From JAAFHB01 sp963675995 (lineage in GTDB: Bacteria > Bacteroidota > Bacteroidia > Bacteroidales > Prolixibacteraceae), in contig CAXXIY010000002.1 in NCBI GenBank assembly GCA_963675995.2, positions 1,488,001-1,552,000 of the forward strand: a stretch of 64,000 nucleotides of DNA, given 5' to 3'. The notes under the pieces are model-generated. The model made no database searches, was not told where the DNA came from, and saw only the letters and a list, made by a program, of their open reading frames with translations. Made by a program: the position numbers and the translations under genes. Positions 7,643 to 16,890 of the stretch are shown here, in pieces. The stretch's first letter is position 1. Every line of letters starts with the position of its first letter.

Positions 7643-10600
7643 ATGTCATCGTTTACCCATCTTCATGTTCACAGTCAATATTCAATCCTCGATGGTGCAG
7701 CTGCTGTTGTCGATTTGGTTAAAAAAGCAAAAAAGGATGGCATGACTGCCCTTGCCCTGACCGATCATGGTAATATGTTTGGTATCAAGGATTTCCACGA
7801 AACGTGTAAAAAATTCGGCATTAAACCTATTCTTGGTGTCGAGACCTATGTGGCTTCCCGAGGTATTGAATTCAAGGATAAAAGTGAAAAGGAAGACCGG
7901 TCGGGTGATCACCTGATTTTGTTGGCCAAAAATGAGAAGGGTTACCGTAACCTGTTGAAATTAATCACTGTTGCCAATACGGAAGGATTTTATTACAAAC
8001 CACGTATTGACAAAAACTTACTTGAAAAGCACAGTGAAGGTATAATCGTTTCGTCGGCCTGTATTGGAGGTGAGATTCCCCAGTGTATTCTGAAAGGTGA
8101 TCTTCCTGGTGCAGAAGAGGCCATAAAATGGTTTAAAAGTATTTTCAAAGATGATTTCTACCTTGAGATTCAACGTCATAAAACTACCGATCCGGAGCTA
8201 CCTACGGATGTTTACGAGAGTCAGTTAATTGTGAATAAGGAGCTTATTCGTTTGGGTGAGAAATTCGGGGTAAAAGTGATAGCGACCAATGACAGTCACT
8301 TTACCGATGACGAAGATGCCGATGCGCATGATCTTCTGATATGCCTGAATACCGGAAAAGATCTTGACGATCCCTCAAGGATGAGGTACACCAAGCAGGA
8401 GTGGTTTAAGACCACAGAGGAGATGAATCAATTATTTCAGGATATGCCTGAAGCACTTGCAAATACACAGGATATAGCCGAGAAGATTGAATTTTACGAA
8501 TTGAATTCTGATCCGATTATGCCTGAATTTCCTATTCCTGAAAGTTTTGGAACGATGGAACAATACAGGAAACGTTTCTCAAACGAAGATCTGCTTGCTG
8601 AGTTTAAAAATGCGCAAAAAAAACCGGAGAGCTATGATTATGCATTGAGGGTAAAATTCGAATCCGATTATTTGAGTTACCTGGTTTATCAGGGTGCGGC
8701 AAGTCGCTATGGCGAGGAACTTCCTATTGATGTAAAAGAGCGGATTGAATTCGAACTCGACACGATAAAAATGATGGGATTTCCTGGTTATTTCCTTATC
8801 GTGCAGGATTTTATTGCTGCTGCACGCAAGATGCATGTAATTGTTGGACCGGGGCGGGGCTCAGCCGCAGGATCAGTTGTGGCCTATGCAACCGGAATTA
8901 CAAATGTTGATCCAATCAAACACGATCTCCTTTTTGAACGTTTTCTTAATCCTGACAGGGTGTCAATGCCCGATATTGATATCGATTTTGATGATGACGG
9001 ACGTCAGAAAGTACTCGACTGGGTGAAGAATAAATATAGCCGCGATAATGTGGCTCATATCTGCACATTTGGTACGATGGCTGCAAAGATGGCCATCAGG
9101 GATGTTTCGCGGGTTTTAAAACTACCCCTTCCAGAGGCTGACCGACTTGCTAAAATGGTTCCTGACACTCCTAAGATTACCTTAAAGACGGCTTATAGTG
9201 AAAATCCGTTACTCGAAGCAGAGAGAAAATCAAATAATCCATTAATTGTTAGAACCTTAAAATTCGCAGAGACATTGGAAGGATGCATCCGTCAATTTGG
9301 GGTACATGCCTGTGGAATACTGATTGGCAGGGATAAGCTTGAGAATCATATCCCTTTAATGCCGACCAAAGATGAAGATCTCCTTACGACCCAATATGAT
9401 GGCCATTATGTGGAGGCAATTGGACTTTTAAAGATGGACTTTCTTGGATTGAAAACCCTCTCTATCATAAAAGAGTGCCTGGAGAATATTCATCTTTCGA
9501 AAAAAATCGACCTCGACATTGACAAAATTCCGTTCGATGATCCTCTAACATTTGAACTTTTCAGTAACGGAAATACAACTGCTATTTTTCAGTTCGAATC
9601 ACCGGGGATGAAGAAGTGGTTGAAGCTTCTTCAGCCAAGCCGTTTTGAAGACCTCGTTGCAATGAATGCCCTTTACCGACCTGGTCCGATGGAGTATATC
9701 CCCAAATATGTAAACCGGAAAATGGGAAGGGAAGAGATCGTTTATGATCATCCTATTATGGAGCAATATTTATCTGATACCTATGGAATTACTGTCTATC
9801 AGGAACAGGTGATGCTATTATCCCGCGCCTTGGGTCAGTTTACCAGGGGCGAGTCTGACTCCCTTCGTAAGGCGATGGGTAAGAAAGACAAACAGTTGAT
9901 GGAAAAACTGGAAGCAAAGTTCATCGCCGGATGCAAAAATAATCCTGAGTTTATGCAAGGATGCAAAACCGTTGGTAAAACAGCTGATAATCTGATTGAT
10001 AAAATATGGAAGGATTGGGAAGCTTTCGCATCATACGCTTTTAACAAATCCCATTCGGTCTGTTATGCCTATATTGCCTATCAAACGGGATATTTGAAAG
10101 CCAATTTTCCTTCGGAATTTATGGCGGCTGTTCTCAGCTGTAATCTTACCAGTGCCGACAAGATCTCCACCTTCATGGATGAGAGCAAACACATGGGACT
10201 GGCTGTTATGGGACCAGATGTTAACGAATCGCGTGCCAATTTTTTTATCAATAAAAGTGGCGGACTTCGATTTGGATTATCAGCAATAAAAGGAGTCGGA
10301 GCTGGCGCCGTTTCAGATATCATCAAAGAGCGCGACACCAATGGAGATTTTAAATCGATTTATAACTTTGTTGAGCGGGTTAATCTGCAGACAATTAATA
10401 AAAAAAATCTCGAAGCTCTTGCGATGGCTGGTGCTTTCGACAGTTTCGAAAATGTGCACAGGGCTCAATATTTCGGAGACACGGGCGAAGGTGGGACGTT
10501 CATTGAAATGCTGATCAAATATGGAAACAGGATTCAAGGTGAGCGACAGTCGTCAATGGCCTCACTGTTTGGAGAATTTCAAACCATCGAGGTTAAATTG

Positions 10601-11281
10601 CCTACGGTCCCCAGTATCCCTGAGTGGCCCAAGATTGTGGCACTCGAGAAGGAGAAAAATCTGATCGGGATCTATCTTTCCTCACATCCGCTGGATGATT
10701 ATGCATTGGAAATCAATAGTTTTTGTACAAAGGAGATCAACCTGGCCAATCTTAACAGCGAAATTGAAACACTTAAAAACAGGGAACTCGCTTTTGCAGG
10801 AATTGTAACCGATACACAGGAGGGATTCACAAAAAACGGAAAACCATTCTCGTCACTGACATTGACTGACTACTCCGATTCCTTTAAAATTATGTTTTTT
10901 GGAAATGACTATGTGAATTTTGGAAACTACTGTAAAAAAGGGTTGTTTTTGCTCATCCGCGGCAAGGTTGCGGTAAAATGGCAGGGTGGAGATCAACTGG
11001 AATTTAAAGCAAGTAAAATTGAATTGCTTCAGGAACTGGCTGAAAAAGCCGAAAGTTTGCGTATTGCCGTAGCTGCTGAATTTATGACACCCGATTTTGT
11101 CGAAGAACTTGATTTGAAGCTTGCCCAGTCACCCGGAAAAACACTGATAAAATTCTCAGTTTTTGATCAATCCACCAACATTAAACTCAACCTCTTCTCC
11201 AGAACACGCCGCGTTGGCTTATCGGGAGAACTAAAGGCATACTTACAAAAAAATCCTGATATCGTTTTTACAATAAATTAA
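7643..11281 (+). CDS. dnaE: DNA polymerase III subunit alpha
   Basis: 1212 residues from the ATG at 7643 (MSSFTHLHVHSQYSILDG); the upstream in-frame ATG at 7595 adds an unlikely 16-residue leader. This is the replicative polymerase catalytic subunit. In order: PHP domain with HLHVHS and LTDHGNM; fingers/palm with GPGRGSAAGS near residue 400 and the catalytic PDIDIDFDDDGR near 442; FGVHACGI and a YRPGPM segment; a helix-hairpin-helix region (AIKGVG near 880); an OB-fold near 1045-1130 (AGIVTDTQ, FSSLTLTDY); and a short C-terminal domain. The length and domain order are those of DnaE1. TrxA follows 58 bp downstream. Confidence 0.97.
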   Translation: MSSFTHLHVHSQYSILDGAAAVVDLVKKAKKDGMTALALTDHGNMFGIKDFHETCKKFGIKPILGVETYVASRGIEFKDKSEKEDRSGDHLILLAKNEKGYRNLLKLITVANTEGFYYKPRIDKNLLEKHSEGIIVSSACIGGEIPQCILKGDLPGAEEAIKWFKSIFKDDFYLEIQRHKTTDPELPTDVYESQLIVNKELIRLGEKFGVKVIATNDSHFTDDEDADAHDLLICLNTGKDLDDPSRMRYTKQEWFKTTEEMNQLFQDMPEALANTQDIAEKIEFYELNSDPIMPEFPIPESFGTMEQYRKRFSNEDLLAEFKNAQKKPESYDYALRVKFESDYLSYLVYQGAASRYGEELPIDVKERIEFELDTIKMMGFPGYFLIVQDFIAAARKMHVIVGPGRGSAAGSVVAYATGITNVDPIKHDLLFERFLNPDRVSMPDIDIDFDDDGRQKVLDWVKNKYSRDNVAHICTFGTMAAKMAIRDVSRVLKLPLPEADRLAKMVPDTPKITLKTAYSENPLLEAERKSNNPLIVRTLKFAETLEGCIRQFGVHACGILIGRDKLENHIPLMPTKDEDLLTTQYDGHYVEAIGLLKMDFLGLKTLSIIKECLENIHLSKKIDLDIDKIPFDDPLTFELFSNGNTTAIFQFESPGMKKWLKLLQPSRFEDLVAMNALYRPGPMEYIPKYVNRKMGREEIVYDHPIMEQYLSDTYGITVYQEQVMLLSRALGQFTRGESDSLRKAMGKKDKQLMEKLEAKFIAGCKNNPEFMQGCKTVGKTADNLIDKIWKDWEAFASYAFNKSHSVCYAYIAYQTGYLKANFPSEFMAAVLSCNLTSADKISTFMDESKHMGLAVMGPDVNESRANFFINKSGGLRFGLSAIKGVGAGAVSDIIKERDTNGDFKSIYNFVERVNLQTINKKNLEALAMAGAFDSFENVHRAQYFGDTGEGGTFIEMLIKYGNRIQGERQSSMASLFGEFQTIEVKLPTVPSIPEWPKIVALEKEKNLIGIYLSSHPLDDYALEINSFCTKEINLANLNSEIETLKNRELAFAGIVTDTQEGFTKNGKPFSSLTLTDYSDSFKIMFFGNDYVNFGNYCKKGLFLLIRGKVAVKWQGGDQLEFKASKIELLQELAEKAESLRIAVAAEFMTPDFVEELDLKLAQSPGKTLIKFSVFDQSTNIKLNLFSRTRRVGLSGELKAYLQKNPDIVFTIN

Positions 11282-11285
11282 TTCT

Positions 11286-11293
11286 TAAATTTG
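11286..11293 (+). promoter_or_regulatory. Candidate -7 box for trxA
   Basis: TAAATTTG matches TAnnTTTG and lies 46 nt before the trxA ATG. A T-rich stretch at 11265-11269 could be a weak -33 element. trxA could also be transcribed with dnaE. Confidence 0.45.
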
Positions 11294-11339
11294 CAGATTA
11301 AAATTTTGTGACTTTTTAAACAATTTAAAATATCTTATC

Positions 11340-11657
11340 ATGTCAATAGAGGTAACAGATTCAAATTTTGATGAGGTGGTTCTTCAGTCTACAAAGCCGG
11401 TATTAGTCGACTTTTGGGCAGAATGGTGTGGACCATGCAGGATGATTGGACCGCTTGTAGCGGAACTTTCAGTTGATTATGAAGGGAAAGCCGTTGTGGC
11501 AAAAATGGATGTTGATACCAATCCCGGAACCGCTGCAAAATTTGGAATTCGTAATATTCCTACAATTCTGTTCTTTAAAAATGGTGAAGTTGCCGATAAA
11601 CAGGTTGGCGCTGTTCCCAAAACCATTCTTGCATCAAAAATTGATGCTCTTTTGTAG
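11340..11657 (+). CDS. trxA: Thioredoxin
   Basis: 105 residues, the classical cytosolic thioredoxin. Active site WCGPC with Cys30 and Cys33 after FWAE; the conserved cis-proline is in IRNIPTILFF near residue 76. No signal peptide, so it should serve as the general cytosolic disulfide reductant for ribonucleotide reductase and similar partners. A good terminator follows. Confidence 0.95.
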   Translation: MSIEVTDSNFDEVVLQSTKPVLVDFWAEWCGPCRMIGPLVAELSVDYEGKAVVAKMDVDTNPGTAAKFGIRNIPTILFFKNGEVADKQVGAVPKTILASKIDALL

Positions 11658-11672
11658 GTCTGTATTAGGCTC

Positions 11673-11719
11673 ATAAAAAGAGAGGCATAAGAATTTAACT
11701 TGTGCCTCTCTTTTTTATA
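11673..11719. terminator. Bidirectional terminator between trxA and the EEP gene
   Basis: AAAAAGAGAGGCA (left) pairs with TGCCTCTCTTTTT (right), extended by AAG/CTT around one wobble. A-run on the left and T-run on the right serve both converging genes. Confidence 0.85.
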
Positions 11720-11724
11720 TTATT

Positions 11725-12840
11725 TCAATCGAGACTTAACCGACAATGAACCGGGAAATGATCGGAGAAAAATACCTTGTCGCGTTTATAATCTCCCAAT
11801 TTAAATTTCTGATCCGATAGTATATAATCGATCCGGAAGGAGGGTAATTCACCGTTATAGGTGTTCGACATGCCCCATCCCGACTCGACAAATGAATCGA
11901 TCAGATTACCCCGGACCTTCCTGTAAGCATACGAAACCGGTGTGTCATTGAAATCGCCGCAAACCAAAACAGGATAAGGCGATCGTCTGATATGTTCTGC
12001 AAGTTTTCTGGCCTGGACTGCCCGAAATTTAAATCCTGTAATCAGTTTGTAGCTTACTTTCTTCGCCAGAGCCATTTGATTGCTGCCCGAACCGAATCCT
12101 ATCGAGTCAACGATTGAATAATCATCCGGATCAATGGAATAAGATTGTAAATGACAATTATAAACTCTGATAATCTGTTGACTACTTATTTTTATATCTG
12201 AAAAAAGCACAAGAATGGAGGGTCCTGGAAATTTGACCTCTCCCTTGTTGATGATGGGATATTTCGAAAAGGTGATCAGGTCAGAATTATTCCCTGCCGA
12301 TACCTGATGAAGATATTTAATTTCGGGAAGAGCATCTTTAATTCCCTGCGGACTTAACTTTCCTCCATTAGGAAGTATACCCTCCTGTAGACAAATGATA
12401 TCAGCACCTGTAGATTTGATATAATTCAGGATCTTTGGGTTATTCGTATGGCGAGATCTTAGATCTACCCTGAAGCCGTGAACATTGTAGCTCAATAAGG
12501 TAATTCCTGGTTCAGTTTGCCCGAATGAGGGTATCAATTGGTAAGTATTCCTAAAATCAATAAAACCTACTGAGAGGGTAATCAAAGGAAGCAATAATCG
12601 TCGGGAACGTCGCAAAACCCAGAAGAGCAGAAAAGTCAGATTGATCAGAACCAGATAGGGATAAGCCAATCCGAAGAAAGCCAATGGCCAGAAGAGATCA
12701 GGTGGAACAAACGGAGCCAAATAGGATAGTAATAACAGAATAGTGGTTCCGATATTTAACGTGAAACCAAACTTAGAGAAGAATTTCCTCACAGCATCAT
12801 TTTTTTCTACCCATTTTAAACAAGATCTCCCGCTCTTCAA
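11725..12840 (-). CDS. Membrane-anchored endonuclease/exonuclease/phosphatase (EEP) family protein
   Basis: 371 residues. Residues about 25-95 form three hydrophobic helices (TTILLLLSYLAPFV, FWPLAFFGLAYPYLVLI, LLLPLITLSVGFI), followed by the EEP catalytic domain. Active-site motifs: LLSYNVHGF, DIICLQEG with the metal-binding Glu, VCGDFNDTP with Asp-x-Asn, RIDYIL, and SDHFPVHC with the catalytic His. Such proteins are hydrolases of phosphodiesters or phosphomonoesters; the substrate is unknown. The start codon lies inside the preceding rhomboid gene (44-nt overlap), so translation is coupled. It ends the mutL-rhomboid-rhomboid-EEP run on the minus strand. Confidence 0.85.
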   Translation of the reverse strand: MKSGRSCLKWVEKNDAVRKFFSKFGFTLNIGTTILLLLSYLAPFVPPDLFWPLAFFGLAYPYLVLINLTFLLFWVLRRSRRLLLPLITLSVGFIDFRNTYQLIPSFGQTEPGITLLSYNVHGFRVDLRSRHTNNPKILNYIKSTGADIICLQEGILPNGGKLSPQGIKDALPEIKYLHQVSAGNNSDLITFSKYPIINKGEVKFPGPSILVLFSDIKISSQQIIRVYNCHLQSYSIDPDDYSIVDSIGFGSGSNQMALAKKVSYKLITGFKFRAVQARKLAEHIRRSPYPVLVCGDFNDTPVSYAYRKVRGNLIDSFVESGWGMSNTYNGELPSFRIDYILSDQKFKLGDYKRDKVFFSDHFPVHCRLSLD

Positions 12841-13675
12841 AGGTCAGACTATCATAACCCGATTTGCCGATTTTGTCTAGAACCCGATTGATTTCTTCCT
12901 GTTGGGCCACTTTTCTTTTATTGAATTCGTAATCAGGATTGGGCGAGTTGTATTTGATTTTAAGACGTTGGCACGGTCTGAACCACGAAAATAAAGTATC
13001 GGTCATACGATCAAACCGCCCTGTGATATTCCTTCCGGCCATGAGTTGCGACATATAAATCCATCCCCAGATGGCTCCTCCAAGATGCGCGAAATTTCCA
13101 CCTGCATTATCCCCTGAAAGGTTAATGATGTACAACAACACCGACACAAATGCGATCCATTTAATTTTAACAGGTCCGATAAACACCAGATGAATCAGAT
13201 GGTTGGGAACATAAACGGCAATTGCAATTACAATGGCTATGACGGATGCAGAGGCTCCCAATAATTGTACATGCAGGACTGAACTTTGCAAAACCGGTAT
13301 CAGATTATAGGCAAGCATGTAACCCAATCCACCTGAGACCCCTCCAATTAAATAGAGACTTAATAATTTCTGCTGACTGTGGTACTCCAGGAAAATCTTA
13401 CCGAACCAATAGAACCATAGCACATTAAAAAGAATATGCATCAACTCGAAGTGCAGAAACATATAAGTAAGCAAGGTCCAGGGCCGCGAAATAAATAACT
13501 CAAATGAGGCAGGTAAAGCCATCCAACTCAACATCAACGAACCATCCGATCCGCTTAAAGTATAGCCGACGAAAACAAGCCTTACAATCACCCAAATTAC
13601 TATATTTAAGTAAATGAGCTTAGTAAGATAGTTGCCATTCCTGAACGAGCGGTTTATTTCATCAACAATTCCCAT
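12797..13675 (-). CDS. Rhomboid family intramembrane serine protease (second of a tandem pair)
   Basis: 292 residues with about six membrane helices. The catalytic pair is visible: Ser142 in LGASASV (most rhomboids have GxSG; here the residue after Ser is Ala) and His197 in NFAHLGGAIWG. The oxyanion/loop region has HFELMHILFNVLWFYWFG (75-92). A cytosolic C-terminal tail of about 60 charged residues ends in FEEREILFKMGRKK. Its start is 4 bp after the stop of the other rhomboid, and its 3' end overlaps the EEP gene. Substrates of Bacteroidota rhomboids are largely unknown. Confidence 0.9.
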   Translation of the reverse strand: MGIVDEINRSFRNGNYLTKLIYLNIVIWVIVRLVFVGYTLSGSDGSLMLSWMALPASFELFISRPWTLLTYMFLHFELMHILFNVLWFYWFGKIFLEYHSQQKLLSLYLIGGVSGGLGYMLAYNLIPVLQSSVLHVQLLGASASVIAIVIAIAVYVPNHLIHLVFIGPVKIKWIAFVSVLLYIINLSGDNAGGNFAHLGGAIWGWIYMSQLMAGRNITGRFDRMTDTLFSWFRPCQRLKIKYNSPNPDYEFNKRKVAQQEEINRVLDKIGKSGYDSLTFEEREILFKMGRKK

Positions 13676-13679
13676 CCGA

Positions 13680-14495
13680 TCAATAGAATTTATTAGTACT
13701 TTTTTCCCAGTATTTCAAAAGAATAAATCCAAAAAGCATCCCACCTAAATGTGCGAAATGGGCAATATTGCTATTCGATTCTGTGACACCCAGGTACAGT
13801 TCAATAGCTCCGTATCCCATTACAAAATACTTTGCCTTAATTGGCACAGGGGGGAATAGCAGCATCAATTCTGTATTCGGGAAGAGGTATCCAAAACCAA
13901 GCAGGACACCAAATATCGCTCCGGATGCGCCTACTGTTGGAATATCTATCTTCATCTCAAGAATTGCACGAACAACGTCAACCCCCTGCTGAATGAGTAC
14001 CGGATTGTTTGGAGCATCTCCCCAATTGTTTATAAGGTCCAGAACTCCGGTGGAGGGATGACTTAGGTGAGCCTTAACAAAGGCGGCCAGCAATTCGGGG
14101 GAGGGTGTATTAATAAACGCGGTGGCACTCTTCTGAAGTGCTGATATTTCGATATAGGTAACAAAGGAGTGAAGAGCTGCAGCGCCAAGTCCCGTGACAA
14201 AGAAGTAAACTAAAAACCTTCGCGGTCCCCATACCATTTCAAGAACTTTCCCAAACATATACAATGCAAACATATTGAATAGCAGATGAAAGAAATCACC
14301 ATGCATAAACAGGTGAGTCACAAATTGATGTGGCCTGAAATGCTCAGAACCGGGATAATAAAGTCCCAATTTCTCGGTGAGGTCAATCCCGATGTTTCTG
14401 AGCGCATAGGTCGCAACCAGCATCAGGATGTTGATAAGGATCAGGTTTTTTACAACCGGGGGCATCGAAAAAGGTGATGTCTGATATTGATTCAT
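13680..14495 (-). CDS. Rhomboid family intramembrane serine protease (first of a tandem pair)
   Basis: 271 residues, six predicted membrane helices. Canonical motifs: HGDFFHLLFNMFALY (65-79), GASG with catalytic Ser191 followed by AIFGVLLGFG, and His249 in FAHLGGMLFGF. A soluble loop of about 60 residues (118-180), rich in Pro, Asn and Asp, lies before the catalytic Ser and is longer than in minimal rhomboids. It lies 98 bp downstream of mutL on the same strand, with a TATTTTTG box (complement of 14520-14527) in the gap, so it may have its own promoter. Confidence 0.92.
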   Translation of the reverse strand: MNQYQTSPFSMPPVVKNLILINILMLVATYALRNIGIDLTEKLGLYYPGSEHFRPHQFVTHLFMHGDFFHLLFNMFALYMFGKVLEMVWGPRRFLVYFFVTGLGAAALHSFVTYIEISALQKSATAFINTPSPELLAAFVKAHLSHPSTGVLDLINNWGDAPNNPVLIQQGVDVVRAILEMKIDIPTVGASGAIFGVLLGFGYLFPNTELMLLFPPVPIKAKYFVMGYGAIELYLGVTESNSNIAHFAHLGGMLFGFILLKYWEKSTNKFY

Positions 14496-14593
14496 ATTAA
14501 AGATATCTTGTTAATGGTACAAAAATAACGATTCGTGGCGGATTGTTGGAGCGTGTATGAATTTTTTATGATCTGACTGGTATCGTTCTCTGA

Positions 14594-16474
14594 TCACTTT
14601 AATAATTTTTCAAAATCAGCAAAAGAGATAATAGAGACAACCGTTTTCCCCGATGGAGAATAGTTGGGGATTTGGCAGGCAAAAAGATTGTTAAACAGAT
14701 CTGATATCTCCTCCGGTTTAAGTGAAACACCATATTTGATTGCAGCCGATTGGGAGAGGAGAAGTGCCAGATGTTCCTTGATCTCCTCCTTTACATCGAC
14801 AGGCCTGTTTTTAAACTCCTCGATCACCTTTTCGACCAGGTCCGACGCATTGAGATGACTCAGCAACGCCGGAATGCCCTCCACCAGGATCACATTATCT
14901 TCACCCTGACTGATTTCGAAACCGAGGTCCCTGAGCTCATCGTTGATAACAATCAGGATCTCTTTATCCACGGCATTCAGTTCCAGCCTTGCAGGAAATA
15001 GTTGTCGCTGACTGACTGCCAGGTGATTGTCGATAATTCTCATAAAATTCTCGAAGAGAATCCGCTCGTGTGCACGACGCTGGTCGATGACCATCAATCC
15101 CGATTTAACAGGAGTAAGAATATATTTATTCTTGAACTGAAGAAAATTGTGAATTTCCTTAATTGGAATCTCATCATCGGTAAAAGACTGCTGAACAGCC
15201 TCTTGTTCATATTCATCGGGTAAAGCCGACTGATCATTAGGGTGTGAATCAATTTGACCCTCCTCCCTTTCAAATCCTCTGTAAAGGGTCTGCCAGTTAT
15301 CCTTGTTTTGCTCTTCCCGGTAGGAAGTGGGTTTGGCAAAATCATGGTCTCTCCACGGCTCATTTTCAAATGGATTAAAGTTGGGGTTGATCCTAATCTC
15401 CGGTTCCGGGATATTTGAACCACGCAAAGGACTGATTGGAATATCAATAGATCCGGCCTGATCGAAATCGATGGAGGGCATCAGATTATACTTTCCCATC
15501 GCTTCACGTACCGAAGCCTGGATGATATGCCACGCTGAGCGTTCATCCTCAAATTTTATTTCGGTTTTAGTAGGATGGATATTGATGTCAATAGTAGCAG
15601 GATCAACCTCAAAATAAAGGAAATAGGAGGGATATGTCTCGGGAGGCAGGATGCGGTCATACGCCTGTTGAACAGCCCTGTTAAAAAACGGATGTTTCAT
15701 AAACCGACCATTCACAAAAAAGAACTGTTCCCCCAGCGTTCTTTTTGCACTTTTAGGCTGACCAATAAACCCGGATATATTGATCACCGAGGTAGTGGTA
15801 TCGACAGGAATAAGGCATTGGTTGATGCTTTTCCCGAAAAGGGAAACAATCCGTTTCCTGATATTTTCGATCGGAAGATTATAAATAACAGAATTGTTGT
15901 GATAGAGCGAGAGGGCCAATTCAGGGTTGGCAAGTGCAATACGCTGTACTTCCGTGATTATATACTTTAATTCAGAGCTGTTCGATTTGAGAAATTTACG
16001 GCGTGCGGGAATATTAAAAAAGATGTTTTTAACTGAGAAATTTGATCCTTCACTACAATGATCCGCCTCCTGCTTCTGAATGGCAGATCCCATAATATGA
16101 ATAAAGGTTCCCAGCTCAACCCCATGTTGACGTGTGCGAAGTTCAACATCAGCAACACCTGCTATGGATGCGAGGGCTTCGCCCCTGAACCCCATCGTTC
16201 TGATCGCGAATAGATCATTTGCTTCACGGATCTTGGAGGTGGCATGACGTTCGAATGACATCCTTGCATCTGTTGGCGACATTCCTTTACCATTATCGAT
16301 CACCTGAATAAGGGTACGCCCCGAATCCTTAATGTTAATAGTTACAGCTGTTGCGCCTGCATCAATTGCATTCTCAACCAGCTCCTTAACAACTGATGCT
16401 GGTCGTTGAATCACTTCCCCTGCTGCGATCTGATTGGCAACGGAATCGGGTAAAAGTTGGATAATATCGGGCAC
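14594..16474 (-). CDS. mutL: DNA mismatch repair protein MutL
   Basis: 626 residues. The N-terminal GHKL ATPase is complete: NQIAAGEV, KELVENAIDAGA with Glu31 and Asn35, DNGKGM (60-65), GFRGEALASI (95-104), and KTEIKF in the transducer domain. A variable acidic linker runs about 335-440, then the dimerization domain. The endonuclease motif, usually DQHA(x)2E(x)4E, is DQRRAHERILFE (464-475): the metal-binding His is Arg here (codon CGT). The C-terminus has PNYSPSGKT where other MutL proteins have CPHGRP. The ATPase function is clear; nicking activity is doubtful. It heads a minus-strand run with two rhomboids and the EEP protein. Confidence 0.95.
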   Translation of the reverse strand: MPDIIQLLPDSVANQIAAGEVIQRPASVVKELVENAIDAGATAVTINIKDSGRTLIQVIDNGKGMSPTDARMSFERHATSKIREANDLFAIRTMGFRGEALASIAGVADVELRTRQHGVELGTFIHIMGSAIQKQEADHCSEGSNFSVKNIFFNIPARRKFLKSNSSELKYIITEVQRIALANPELALSLYHNNSVIYNLPIENIRKRIVSLFGKSINQCLIPVDTTTSVINISGFIGQPKSAKRTLGEQFFFVNGRFMKHPFFNRAVQQAYDRILPPETYPSYFLYFEVDPATIDINIHPTKTEIKFEDERSAWHIIQASVREAMGKYNLMPSIDFDQAGSIDIPISPLRGSNIPEPEIRINPNFNPFENEPWRDHDFAKPTSYREEQNKDNWQTLYRGFEREEGQIDSHPNDQSALPDEYEQEAVQQSFTDDEIPIKEIHNFLQFKNKYILTPVKSGLMVIDQRRAHERILFENFMRIIDNHLAVSQRQLFPARLELNAVDKEILIVINDELRDLGFEISQGEDNVILVEGIPALLSHLNASDLVEKVIEEFKNRPVDVKEEIKEHLALLLSQSAAIKYGVSLKPEEISDLFNNLFACQIPNYSPSGKTVVSIISFADFEKLLK

Positions 16475-16890
16475 GTAGAATTTCTTAAATGACTTAAAAC
16501 AACGTTATAAAAAGATCCTAACCACTTACTTAATGATCGGTTTACAAATATAACACCTATTTTCAAGCGGATAAAATGAAAAAAAATCTTTGGTACGTAT
16601 ATAATCACACCTTCCTCTTTTTGCGTACGACCAATTCGTGATATGTTTCAGATAATTAGTGCTTTGTGTGCCAATGTTGTCTTTTCCGGCTTAAGCGGGA
16701 TGCCTTACATTAATTATCTTAAGACCAGGTAGGAAATTCGGTTCATCGGCTTTTTTTACAGATACCTGTTTTTTTGATACCTTTGCCCCACCTTACGTGA
16801 CCCCTGTTGAACCACTCTTTGAAAAAAATGGGGGGAATGTTGTATCATCTTGAAAAACGCACTCCCCCATCATTAAATGAGAATTGAAAA
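16475..16890. other. Divergent intergenic region between mutL and the EamA gene
   Basis: 416 bp without a convincing gene. It has a minus-strand TATATTTG box (complement of 16545-16552), 70 nt before mutL, and a plus-strand TACCTTTG box (16778-16785), about 105 nt before the EamA ATG. Both fit the Bacteroidota -7 consensus TAnnTTTG. The remaining sequence shows nothing else I can name. Confidence 0.5.
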
